Shown here: piece by piece, positions 9,356 to 17,289 of the stretch
Position numbering within the stretch: the first letter of the stretch is position 1
Layout of the letters: every line of letters begins with the position of its first letter
Assembly: GCA_947648915.1 (NCBI GenBank)
Contig: CANSPQ010000007.1
Coordinates: 1-51,594 of the forward strand
Length of the DNA stretch: 51,594 nt
Origin: an uncultured Caryophanales bacterium
Lineage (GTDB): Bacteria > Bacillota_I > Bacilli_A > RF39 > UBA660
Direction: 5' to 3'
Made by a program: the position numbers and the translations under genes
Notes under the pieces: generated by a model
What the model was told of the DNA's origin: nothing
Databases searched by the model: none
What the model saw: only the letters and a program-made list of their open reading frames with translations

Positions 9356-10262
9356 GCTTTCGTTTCCTTTCTTGCATAATATCTACAAAACTTTCTAAAC
9401 GAGTCTCAAAACCTGCTCTACCATCGACATCATCCAAAATTAAATTAATATATGGAAGATGAATTTTACGCATCACGAGTTCATTTACAAGTGAATCTGG
9501 TCCACAAGGAAAAGTGGATAGAAAAATAATTCCATCTACTTTGTTTTGGACAACGGGAATCGCCCCGATACTTTCTTTATTGAACTTCCAATACAGTTCC
9601 TTAGAAAGTTGTTTTGATATTGGACCTGTTATACTGGAATAAAAAAGATCACTGTAAATTACTTCAACATTTAATTTCTCCAAAAAAGAAATAATTGGTC
9701 TTCCAATATAGTCATCGTACATATTATATGGATGTCCTATCAATAGTACTTTTTCTTTCTCAGAATTTAATTTTTCTAAATTTTTGCGAATCAATGCTTG
9801 TTTTTTATTTTGTACAAACGTTTTTGCATCCCGATAGGCTCGTTGTATTTCTTTTTTCGTAAACCCTAATTTTCTTCCCATCTCTAAAAAACCCTTTTCT
9901 TCTGTTTGATGATGTGCAACATCAATATTGTAACTTAAAATGTCTTGCGAAAACATATTATTAACAATATCATATATTGCTAAAAAATTTGTACATGTTT
10001 GGTTTTCAACTCCATAGTTATCAATGCGGGGAATGATAATATAATCACATTTTCCTTGTAAATAAGAAATATGCCCAAGTAAATTTTTCATAGAAAGACA
10101 CATTTCATCATTCGCATATTGTATTCCTTTTTCCATAATTTCTCGGTTTGTTTTTGGACTTATAATTACATCACAATCGAGTTTCTTGAAAAATTTTATC
10201 CATAAATCTCCATAGTAATAATAATGGATACTTCTTGGTATGCCTATTCTAATCTTGTCCAT
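9348..10262 (-). CDS. Activase-associated DUF2229-like dehydratase homologue
   Basis: This 304-residue protein resembles the segment called 'acyl-CoA dehydratase activase-related' (DUF2229) that in many clostridia is fused with activase domains in one very large polypeptide. It opens KIRIGIPRSIHYYYYGDLW and carries conserved cysteines Cys55 (NDEMCLSMK), Cys90 (ENQTCTNF) and Cys253 (TFPCGPDSL), consistent with cluster ligation. It is the first gene of the operon, with AGGTGAG before the ATG at 10262, and its end overlaps the next start by 8 bp. Here the module is split into separate genes. The reaction is not known. Confidence 0.75.
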   Translation of the reverse strand: MDKIRIGIPRSIHYYYYGDLWIKFFKKLDCDVIISPKTNREIMEKGIQYANDEMCLSMKNLLGHISYLQGKCDYIIIPRIDNYGVENQTCTNFLAIYDIVNNMFSQDILSYNIDVAHHQTEEKGFLEMGRKLGFTKKEIQRAYRDAKTFVQNKKQALIRKNLEKLNSEKEKVLLIGHPYNMYDDYIGRPIISFLEKLNVEVIYSDLFYSSITGPISKQLSKELYWKFNKESIGAIPVVQNKVDGIIFLSTFPCGPDSLVNELVMRKIHLPYINLILDDVDGRAGFETRLESFVDIMQERKRKHV

Positions 10263-10280
10263 AATCTCACCTATATCATA

Positions 10281-10295
10281 TTATTCTCAGAATAA
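10281..10295. promoter_or_regulatory. Perfect 7-1-7 palindrome between divergent genes
   Basis: TTATTCT-C-AGAATAA reads identically on both strands. It lies 19 bases upstream of the dehydratase operon start and 53 bases upstream of the small Cys-rich gene on the other strand. The 7-1-7 architecture is that of Fur/PerR/Zur boxes, but the sequence is not their consensus. An operator controlling one or both genes is an inference. Confidence 0.45.
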
Positions 10296-10347
10296 GCATT
10301 TATGAATTATTTTAAGAATTTTACCCATAATAAACATAGGTGATAGA

Positions 10348-10518
10348 ATGCAAAAGGAACAAAATCAATTAATCGATTGTACGGTTCATGACTGTGAACA
10401 TTGTAATTGTCTTTGGAACAAATGTAAGTTAAATGAAATTAAAATTTGTAATTGTCATGGTAAAGATGGAAATAAGGAACTGACTATGTGTGATAGTTAT
10501 GAAAAAAGAGAAAAATAA
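10348..10518 (+). CDS. Small Cys-rich protein, DUF1540-like
   Basis: A 56-residue protein starting at an ATG with AGGTGA eight bases upstream. It holds eight cysteines: DCTVHDCEHCNCLWNKC, KICNC and a final MCDSY. The pattern of Cys pairs followed by Lys-rich I-x-I and a terminal C-x-S-Y/F resembles DUF1540 proteins, short metal-binding proteins of unknown role common in Firmicutes. Zinc or iron binding is inferred from the cysteines. It is divergent from the Fe-S dehydratase operon, with the palindrome at 10281 between them, and ends in a hairpin shared with the convergent sortase gene. Confidence 0.7.
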   Translation: MQKEQNQLIDCTVHDCEHCNCLWNKCKLNEIKICNCHGKDGNKELTMCDSYEKREK

Positions 10519-10530
10519 ATCTCTTTTTTC
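10501..10530. terminator. Bidirectional terminator hairpin between convergent genes
   Basis: A 10-bp perfect stem (GAAAAAAGAG at 10501-10510 and CTCTTTTTTC at 10521-10530) with a 10-base A-rich loop. The stem gives a T-run on either strand, so it can end both the small Cys-rich gene (plus) and the sortase gene (minus), whose stop codons it touches. Confidence 0.75.
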
Positions 10531-11149
10531 ATACAATTGGTTCTTGATAAAGTAACTCTGAAGTAAATATAAGTTGTAGATTGGTCTTGATTTTACAAGT
10601 AATTAATATCAACGCAGTTTTTTGATTGTCTTTGTGAAATTGAAAATAACCTGTCTTTTCAATTTCATAAAAATTTGATAGTTGATACACATATTTTGCT
10701 CCTTGGTAATATAAGAAAATAAGATCTCCAATTTGCAAGTTATCCAAATGCCTAAAATATGCAGATTTCCCAATTCCCGAATGCCCTGCCAATATCATAG
10801 TTCCATTTTCTACATTTGGAAAATCGGACTCTTTTAAAATTTGAATATTTTCTTCTATATTGTTTCTAGCATCTTCTATATCAAATAATCCCCTGATTAA
10901 TTGTAGTTTTGGAATTTCTAACACAGCAATATAATTGTTATCTGTTTCTGGTTCAATATCTTCATTTTTTATTTCAACTAAATCTGCTTCTCTTTGTCTT
11001 TCTTGTATAAAAAACTGTTCTATTTTTTTATCTTCTATTTGTTTTATATTTTTTTGTTGACAAATATCGGTTAATAACAATATACTAGCAACGGAAATAG
11101 AAAATATTCCTATTGTTGTAGCAAACCTCTTTTTATAAAGTTTTTCCAT
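10529..11149 (-). CDS. Sortase lacking the catalytic arginine
   Basis: A 206-residue membrane-anchored sortase-fold protein. Residues 10-27 form an N-terminal membrane anchor, 35-70 a charged linker, and 72-206 the sortase barrel. His123 (LAGHSGIGKS) and the nucleophile Cys185 (LITCKIKTN) are both in place. The family's third active-site residue, an arginine shortly after the cysteine, is absent: the strand reads NLQLIFTSELL, with Leu191 and Gln192 where Arg is expected, and no arginine occurs anywhere after Cys185. It overlaps the end of the adhesin gene by 17 bp, so the two are co-translated and the adhesin is the presumed substrate. Activity may be altered or lost. Confidence 0.88.
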   Translation of the reverse strand: MEKLYKKRFATTIGIFSISVASILLLTDICQQKNIKQIEDKKIEQFFIQERQREADLVEIKNEDIEPETDNNYIAVLEIPKLQLIRGLFDIEDARNNIEENIQILKESDFPNVENGTMILAGHSGIGKSAYFRHLDNLQIGDLIFLYYQGAKYVYQLSNFYEIEKTGYFQFHKDNQKTALILITCKIKTNLQLIFTSELLYQEPIV

Positions 11150-14100
11150 AAGTCAAAGATATAAAGCCTAACATCAGAAACAGAATACTGATATATGATG
11201 ATTTATTATAATGTGTAGTTGCGGTATTTGGAACTTCTATTATTTCAGAACTTTCCATTAAGACAGTTACGGTTTCACCATCCTCTTTAATTTCAAAATC
11301 AATCTTTCCTTCAAATTTAATATACCCATCTGGGGCTTTTTTCTCTATAACGTAATATTTACCATATTCCAGTCCTTCAAATAAAATCTTACCTTCTAAA
11401 TCTGTTGTTCCACTACCAACTAACTTTCCAGCCTCTGTATATATTTCAACTGTAGCGCCCATTAATGGCTTATTAGTACCTTCCTCTACTTTTAAAAATT
11501 CTAGCGCCCCTTTGACTTTATTATCTTCCATCCTTACGGTTACAACTCCACCATTTTCTCTAATTTCAAATGTAATTTTTCCTTCAAAATTAGTATACCC
11601 AACAGGAGCTTCTCTCTCTACAATGTAATATTTACCATATTCCAAACCTTTAAAAAGAATCTTACCTTCTAAATCTGTTGTTCCACTACCAACTAACTTT
11701 CCATCCTCTGTATATATTTCAACTGTAGCGCCCATTAATGGTTTATTGGTATCTTCTTCTACTTTTAAAAATTCTAGCGCTCCTTTGACTTTATTATCTT
11801 CCATAATAAGCTTTACAACTTCATTTTCTTCCTTAATTTCAAAATCGATTCTTCCTTCATAGATAGTATATCCTTCTTTTGCTTCCCTTTCTACGATATA
11901 ATATTTACCGTATTCAAGTCCATTGAATCGGATTTCCCCATTTTCATCTGTTACACCACTTCTTACTAGATTACCATTCTCTGTATATATTTCGATTGTA
12001 GTATCAGAAAGTGGTTTATTGGTATTTTTTTCTACTTTCATAAATTCTAAATCTCCTTTTATTTTTTCATTTTTCATTTCAATCTGTATCAATTGTTCAT
12101 TTTCTATTACATTAAAATATAACTTATCTTCCTTTAACTGATAACCCTCTACACTTTTTATCTCTGTAATATAAAACTTACCTGTAAATAAATTCTCAAG
12201 ATGAATTTTTCCATTTTTATCTGTAAATCCATGATATATACATACATCATTTTCTGTATAAATTTTTATTTCCGTATTCGGAATCCTTTCTCCTGTTTGG
12301 GCGTCTACTTTAGTGAAATGCAACTCTCCTTTTGGTAAAACATTTTCAAAAGTAAAGGTTTTTAAAATGACTGGTGTATATGGATCTTTATATTCCAATG
12401 TAAATGAATATTCTTGATCATTTATCAAATGGTTTCTTGTACTCTCAAGTTCTTTTAACATATAAGTTCCGAGTGATAAGTTGTCAATTTTCAGATAACC
12501 ATTTTCATCTGTAACATATTCTTCTATTAAATTTCCAGAAACATCATACAATCCAAATTTTACATCCGATAACAAAATTTGTTCATAAATATAAGTATTA
12601 TCCTGCATCACTACTTGTTCTCCGTATTTAAAAATTTCAACTATACCTTTGACAGGTTGATTTTCAAAATATAATTCCACTACTGGTCCATAGATTGGAT
12701 CTTCAATCAATTTTGAACTATCTTTGATAGAAAATTCAACTGGTTCAGTTGCAAGTAAATATCCGTTAGGCGCTATTACTTCTTCTATCAAATAATCTCC
12801 GCTAGCTAAAGGTAATGGTGTATATAGAATTCCTTCATCATTGGTTTTAAACTCACAAATAACATCATCAGTTGTTTGACAAACATAGGTATTGGTTTTT
12901 TTATCTTTTATCCTAAATGTTATATGAGAAGAAGGAATAGGCATTTTCGTTTCTGAATCTATTTTAAGCAACTTTAATCTTGCCATAATACTACCATCTT
13001 TTAAGTAAAAATTTTGTACAAGTTTTGTTTGCTCTTTTACTTGAATGGTAAATGGAGAAATCCATTGATATCCATCCATTCCGGTTATCTGTTTCACTGT
13101 ATATTCACCATAGGGCAATTTTACAGTTACATGCCCATTTTCATCTGTTTTTATAGTAGTCACTACTTCTTTTTTATGATTCAAAATTTGAAATTGAGCA
13201 TTTGCTTCTGTATGAATAATACCAGTATCTACATTCCCATAAAATTTGTAAAATTGAAACTCATTTTTAATGATAGGCTCTTTCACAATAACCGAATAGG
13301 TAATGTTTTCCAAAACTGCTTGCAAATATACTTGATTATTCAAATAATACCCAGTAGATGCAGATAATTCTCTCACCTCATAATTTCCGTAAGGTAGAAA
13401 TTGAGATGTTGCAGTACAATCATTTCCAATAGTTAATGTTTCCACTAACTCATTTTTCGAATTGTATATTCCATATTTGGCTCCTATCAAAGAGGCTTGT
13501 CCTTGTGCTTTACAAGTATTTGTTTCACTATCCACCTTCATCACTTTAATTTTGCCTTTAATTACATTTTCTTTGGAAGTTATGATTACAGTTTGACTAT
13601 TCTTTATTTTCACAGGATAATGATTTGAATCGAGTTGATATCCAACTGAAGCAGATAGTTCTCTCACTTCGTAATTTCCATAAGGTAGATTTTTTGAAGT
13701 AGCACTACAATCATTGCCAATTGTTAAAGTTTCTACTAACTCATTTTTCGAATTGTATATTCCATATTTTGCCCCTACTAAAGTTGCATGCCCCTGACTT
13801 TTACACATATTGGTTTCACTATCTACTTTATTGATTTTAATTTTACCCTTAACTACATTTTCCTTTGATGTTACCATAATTGTCGTATTACTAGGAATAT
13901 TTACATCATATGATTTGGAATCTATTAGATATCCTGTTGATGGTTGAATTTCTCTTACTTGATAATTTCCATATGGCAAATCTTTTGATGTTGCTGTACA
14001 ATCATTTCCAATTGTTACTGTATCAACCAATGTATTATTCCAATCATATATTCCATATTTAGCTCCAACCAAAGTTGCATTTCCCTGACTTTTACACATA

Positions 14101-15254
14101 TTGGTTTCGCTATCTACTTTATTAATTTTTATTTTTCCCTTAATTGAATTTTCTTTTACTATAATTTCTACAGTTTCCTCTGAGTCAACATCTACAGTAT
14201 AAACTGTATTATCTAATAAATAGCCTGTTGAAGCTTTTCTCTCCCTTATTGTATAAGTCCCATAAGGTAAAAAATCAGTAATTGCTGTACTATCTTCTCC
14301 AATGGTCAAACTAGAAACTATAGTATTGTTGGAATTATACACATCGTAAACTGCACCAATTAATGTTCCCTGCCCTAGTGGAGTTGTACTATTTGTTTCA
14401 CTATCCACTTTGATAATACGAATTTTACCACCTACAACATTTACAGAAATGGTATGTACAATAGGAGCATAAGAGCCCACTACAAGTAAATCTTGTCCTT
14501 CACTATCTACATATACAATAGGGGCCCTTCCATACTTTGTATCAGATTTTGTCAAGCTTATAGAAGTCTCCCCTAATTGTTTACCTGTAATACTAAGTGT
14601 GTTTCCATTTTTATTTGCATGCACCAACTCATCACTTATTATATTAAATTGTGAAAGAACAGAATTGGTATCATATAATGTAATTGTTTCATTCAATGAA
14701 ATTGTATAATTTGCTGATTGAAATTTAGGTAACATAGTATGAGCACTAATTAATTGTTCCAATTCGGTCATCTCATTTTCATATAAAGCAATTCGATTTC
14801 CATCTAAAGAATCTGTAAAATACATGTCACTCGTTGGATCTACAGTCTTCCATATCATAAATTGGGTAATCACATACCACTTAGAATCAGTATGATTTTG
14901 ATATTGATATCCATAATAGGAAAGTAATTCAATCCGTCTCCATTGTTCTTGCGTCATATGTGTTATAGCTGCATAATCACTATCATATGCAGTTTGTAAC
15001 TTTCCATTTACAAAAGATACAAAGGGTTGAAGGCAATATGCAAATTGTCCATCTGATCTTTGTAAAAAGCGTGCGGTCTCATAATAGCCAAGTCCATTTT
15101 TCCACTTTTTAAAGTACGTTCCATAAATATAATCACCATTATAAAAACGATCATTATATACCTGAGCATGAATTTTTTCCATATAAGTACTCGTCAGTAA
15201 TATTCCTAAAAATAAGAAAATACCTAAAATTTTAATGTTCATTTTTTTCTTCAT
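11133..15254 (-). CDS. Thioester-domain adhesin with eleven SpaA/Cna-B modules and sortase signal
   Basis: A 1373-residue cell-wall adhesin. Residues 5-31 form a signal peptide. About 35-185 is a thioester domain: Cys74 (FAYCLQPF) and Gln131 (VITQFMIW) are the pair expected to form the internal Cys-Gln thioester used for covalent attachment to host amines. A linker region follows, then eleven SpaA/Cna-B-like modules of about 91-112 residues, each opening with a K-V/I-D/E strand and containing a late E (VRE, IVERE), the usual lysine and glutamate of isopeptide links. Modules 2-4 and 6 carry paired cysteines. The C-terminus is VPNTA, a hydrophobic stretch and a short tail: a non-canonical sorting signal. 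The ATG at 15254 is preferred (AGGTGG six bases upstream) over a GTG at 15263. Confidence 0.93.
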   Translation of the reverse strand: MKKKMNIKILGIFLFLGILLTSTYMEKIHAQVYNDRFYNGDYIYGTYFKKWKNGLGYYETARFLQRSDGQFAYCLQPFVSFVNGKLQTAYDSDYAAITHMTQEQWRRIELLSYYGYQYQNHTDSKWYVITQFMIWKTVDPTSDMYFTDSLDGNRIALYENEMTELEQLISAHTMLPKFQSANYTISLNETITLYDTNSVLSQFNIISDELVHANKNGNTLSITGKQLGETSISLTKSDTKYGRAPIVYVDSEGQDLLVVGSYAPIVHTISVNVVGGKIRIIKVDSETNSTTPLGQGTLIGAVYDVYNSNNTIVSSLTIGEDSTAITDFLPYGTYTIRERKASTGYLLDNTVYTVDVDSEETVEIIVKENSIKGKIKINKVDSETNMCKSQGNATLVGAKYGIYDWNNTLVDTVTIGNDCTATSKDLPYGNYQVREIQPSTGYLIDSKSYDVNIPSNTTIMVTSKENVVKGKIKINKVDSETNMCKSQGHATLVGAKYGIYNSKNELVETLTIGNDCSATSKNLPYGNYEVRELSASVGYQLDSNHYPVKIKNSQTVIITSKENVIKGKIKVMKVDSETNTCKAQGQASLIGAKYGIYNSKNELVETLTIGNDCTATSQFLPYGNYEVRELSASTGYYLNNQVYLQAVLENITYSVIVKEPIIKNEFQFYKFYGNVDTGIIHTEANAQFQILNHKKEVVTTIKTDENGHVTVKLPYGEYTVKQITGMDGYQWISPFTIQVKEQTKLVQNFYLKDGSIMARLKLLKIDSETKMPIPSSHITFRIKDKKTNTYVCQTTDDVICEFKTNDEGILYTPLPLASGDYLIEEVIAPNGYLLATEPVEFSIKDSSKLIEDPIYGPVVELYFENQPVKGIVEIFKYGEQVVMQDNTYIYEQILLSDVKFGLYDVSGNLIEEYVTDENGYLKIDNLSLGTYMLKELESTRNHLINDQEYSFTLEYKDPYTPVILKTFTFENVLPKGELHFTKVDAQTGERIPNTEIKIYTENDVCIYHGFTDKNGKIHLENLFTGKFYITEIKSVEGYQLKEDKLYFNVIENEQLIQIEMKNEKIKGDLEFMKVEKNTNKPLSDTTIEIYTENGNLVRSGVTDENGEIRFNGLEYGKYYIVEREAKEGYTIYEGRIDFEIKEENEVVKLIMEDNKVKGALEFLKVEEDTNKPLMGATVEIYTEDGKLVGSGTTDLEGKILFKGLEYGKYYIVEREAPVGYTNFEGKITFEIRENGGVVTVRMEDNKVKGALEFLKVEEGTNKPLMGATVEIYTEAGKLVGSGTTDLEGKILFEGLEYGKYYVIEKKAPDGYIKFEGKIDFEIKEDGETVTVLMESSEIIEVPNTATTHYNKSSYISILFLMLGFISLTYGKTL
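11238..11783. repeat. Two tandem 273-bp units inside the adhesin gene (modules 10 and 11)
   Basis: The coding DNA of the last two SpaA modules is nearly identical over long stretches with a strict 273-bp (91-codon) period; for example TCTGTTGTTCCACTACCAAC occurs at 11401 and again at 11674. The preceding module (9, from 12056) has the same length but is more diverged. This indicates recent duplication and a likely site of module-number variation. Confidence 0.88.
13266..14429. repeat. Four 291-bp repeat units inside the adhesin gene (modules 1 to 4)
   Basis: Modules starting at 14429, 14138, 13847 and 13556 (minus strand) are each exactly 97 codons. Modules 3 and 4 share long identical DNA, such as the run around 13439-13477 and its copy 291 bp away. 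Modules 2-4 each encode a cysteine pair (M/T-C-K and GNDC), while module 1 has serine/threonine at those places. Confidence 0.85.
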
Positions 15255-15310
15255 TTTTTCCACCTCACTATTAACATACGAGGTTTCTTTTTCATTTCCT
15301 TTTTATTTTC

Positions 15311-15337
15311 AAAAAAAAAGAATCTTTTTTAAGATTC
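15311..15337 (-). terminator. Rho-independent terminator upstream of the adhesin gene
   Basis: Minus-strand 7-bp stem GAATCTT/AAGATTC (15320-15326 and 15331-15337), four-base loop, then nine T residues (15311-15319). It ends transcription coming from the 15636-16517 gene and insulates the adhesin operon. Confidence 0.82.
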
Positions 15338-15635
15338 CAATCTTCATTTAGTATTAAAAAGTTAACTGCTCCCAAACTTCATTAACTGATTTTAATTGCA
15401 TGTAAGGTCTTACTAGAACTCTTACGAAACACATATACTGTATTATTTTAAAACATTAGATATTACCAATTTTAATTACAAAATAAATATCGATATTATT
15501 ATTGGTACACAGTTAGAACAAGAAAAAGTCCATATTGATAAACTAGATGTAACCTTATCATTAGGACTTTAAAATAGCAAGTTTCAAATTGAAAAAATAA
15601 TTGTTGAATAGAAAAAAATTGAACTAGTATTTTTA
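15338..15635. other. Intergenic stretch without an intact gene
   Basis: About 300 bases with no start-to-stop frame of useful length. On the plus strand a frame open over roughly 15473-15573 reads NYKINIDIIIGTQLEQEKVH and continues to a stop, without start codon or ribosome site. It could be a decayed gene end or chance; I cannot assign it. Confidence 0.3.
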
Positions 15636-16517
15636 TTATTTTATTTTACTTTTCTTAACTAAGGCAGGTTCATCTTGTGGACCATAATCCAAAAAATCAT
15701 CTTCTATCATTTTAGAAATAATATTAAAACGTTTTTGTTTTAAATTTTCTACTTGATCCTCACTTAAAGCAATAAACTCTTTGCAAAATCCATAAGCTAA
15801 ATCCTTTATTTGTACTTCTTTTCGTGGATAAAGTTCACTCTCAAAAATCCCATCTTTTGCCATATTATGTTTACTTTCTTTAAATGTTAGGTATGTTTCT
15901 GGATTATTTCCTTTAGTAATCTTATCATATAAATCTTTAACATTATAAATAATCGCATCTGCTAATCTTACAACATCAGTAGTATAAATATCACCATATT
16001 CATTTATGTGAAAATCTAAATCTACAATACGATTCCAACCTTCTTCAGAAATAGTATCTTCTTTAATTTTTGCTAAATCTTCTAATATTTCAAAAAGCGT
16101 GTTACACTTCTCTTTCAAAATTGAAATATATGTTTTAAAATATTGTAATGAATATGGTTCAAATCTGTAACGACTTTTTAAAATAGCCGTTCCAAACGCT
16201 CTTGCTTCTCTATGAATATCTTCTTCTGTCCAATCCAAAGGATTACTTGAAATTGGTTTATAAGGCTTTTCCAATTCTTTTCTTAACGTTGGTTCTTCTT
16301 CATCCATTTTCTTGTCTAAAAATTCTCTTATTTCATTTTCTGTGATTGATATTTCACAAGTATTTACAAACTCTTCTATACCTTCAAACGACATAGGTAG
16401 TTTCAACTCATCAACAACAATTCTATGTATAATATGTGAATCTATATAATATCCATTTTCTCCATATATACCATATCTACTTAACAAATCAACATATTTA
16501 TCAATGTTTACACTCAT
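15636..16517 (-). CDS. Protein of unknown function
   Basis: I do not recognise this 293-residue protein. It is soluble-looking, mainly helical and acidic, with no signal peptide or membrane segment. Notable stretches are the N-terminal DKYVDLLSRYGIYGENGYYI, a central HREARAFGTAILKSRYRFEP and a basic end (ALVKKSKIK). The start is well supported: AAAGGAGGT seven bases before the ATG and a promoter upstream. It stands alone between two terminators in a region with a possible gene remnant, so it may be an accessory gene. Confidence 0.75.
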   Translation of the reverse strand: MSVNIDKYVDLLSRYGIYGENGYYIDSHIIHRIVVDELKLPMSFEGIEEFVNTCEISITENEIREFLDKKMDEEEPTLRKELEKPYKPISSNPLDWTEEDIHREARAFGTAILKSRYRFEPYSLQYFKTYISILKEKCNTLFEILEDLAKIKEDTISEEGWNRIVDLDFHINEYGDIYTTDVVRLADAIIYNVKDLYDKITKGNNPETYLTFKESKHNMAKDGIFESELYPRKEVQIKDLAYGFCKEFIALSEDQVENLKQKRFNIISKMIEDDFLDYGPQDEPALVKKSKIK

Positions 16518-16540
16518 AATTGACCTCCTTTATATCAAAT

Positions 16541-16569
16541 ATTATAACACGTATAATGTAGATAGTAAA
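16541..16569 (-). promoter_or_regulatory. Promoter of the 15636-16517 gene
   Basis: Minus-strand -35 TTTACT (16564-16569), 17-bp spacer, -10 TATAAT (16541-16546), 24 bases before the start codon. Confidence 0.75.
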
Positions 16570-16604
16570 TTGATGAATTTCCAAATCATCTTTTTACAAG
16601 TATA

Positions 16605-16627
16605 ATAAAATTACTCTTTTTGAGTAA
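16605..16627 (-). terminator. Short terminator after rpe
   Basis: Minus-strand stem TTACTC/GAGTAA (16622-16627 and 16611-16616), five-A loop, followed by a TTTTATT run, seven bases beyond the rpe stop codon. The six-base stem is weak. Confidence 0.55.
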
Positions 16628-16633
16628 ATTTAT

Positions 16634-17287
16634 TTAGGTTCTTAACAAATCAATCTGTTTTTGATAATCATCTGCATTGGTAACAAAGCTTCCAGATACT
16701 ACAATATCAGCGTTCTTTACCTTATCAATCGTTTTCGCATTGATTCCACCATCTACTTCAATCTGATAATGATATCCATTTTGATTACGCAGTTGTTTTA
16801 ATTGTTTCAGCTTTGCAATTGAACTATCTAAAAATGTTTGACCACCTTTTCCTGGTTCTACACCCATTACAAGAACAAGATCTAATTTTTCTAAATAAGG
16901 AAGTAATGCTGATACTGGTGTTGATGGTTTGATAGAAATTCCAACGCCAATTCCATACTTTTTTAATATCCGTATCCATAAATCAGGATTACTAGTTGCC
17001 TCATAATGAAAGGTAAGATACCTTGGATGTACCTCTTTATAGATTTCAATATATTTTCCAATATCTTTAACCATAATGTGAATGTCAAATGGTTTTTGAA
17101 TATCTTTTACCAATTCCAATGTTTTAGCATCCTTTAACGTTTTCATTTCTACAAACTCGCCATCCATAATATCCAAATGAAAGTAATCACAATCTGTGTC
17201 ATTTAGTGCATCCACTTTTGGCTTACAATCTGTATTTTTTTTCATCATTTCTTCTACAATACTTAAAATGGAACAAGCTACCTGCAT
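16634..17287 (-). CDS. rpe: Ribulose-phosphate 3-epimerase
   Basis: This 217-residue TIM-barrel enzyme interconverts ribulose 5-phosphate and xylulose 5-phosphate in the pentose phosphate pathway. It shows the family landmarks: SILS at the N-terminus, FHLDIMDGEFV with metal-binding His37 and Asp39, LTFHYEA with a second metal histidine, MGVEPGKGGQTF and EVDGGINAKT with the catalytic aspartate. The usual VxPGFGGQ is changed to VEPGKGGQ. It starts two bases after the rsgA stop, last in the rlmN-prpC-prkC-rsgA-rpe operon, an order shared with Bacillus. Confidence 0.93.
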   Translation of the reverse strand: MQVACSILSIVEEMMKKNTDCKPKVDALNDTDCDYFHLDIMDGEFVEMKTLKDAKTLELVKDIQKPFDIHIMVKDIGKYIEIYKEVHPRYLTFHYEATSNPDLWIRILKKYGIGVGISIKPSTPVSALLPYLEKLDLVLVMGVEPGKGGQTFLDSSIAKLKQLKQLRNQNGYHYQIEVDGGINAKTIDKVKNADIVVSGSFVTNADDYQKQIDLLRT

Positions 17288-17289
17288 AA

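Noticed and set aside
11238-14429. Regular spacing of similar DNA units suggesting a CRISPR array
   Set aside because: Units are 273 or 291 bp, stay in frame and encode SpaA modules; there are no short repeats with unique spacers.
15473-15573. Open plus-strand segment ending KLDVTLSLGL
   Set aside because: No start, no ribosome site and no family match; it is recorded only as a possible remnant.
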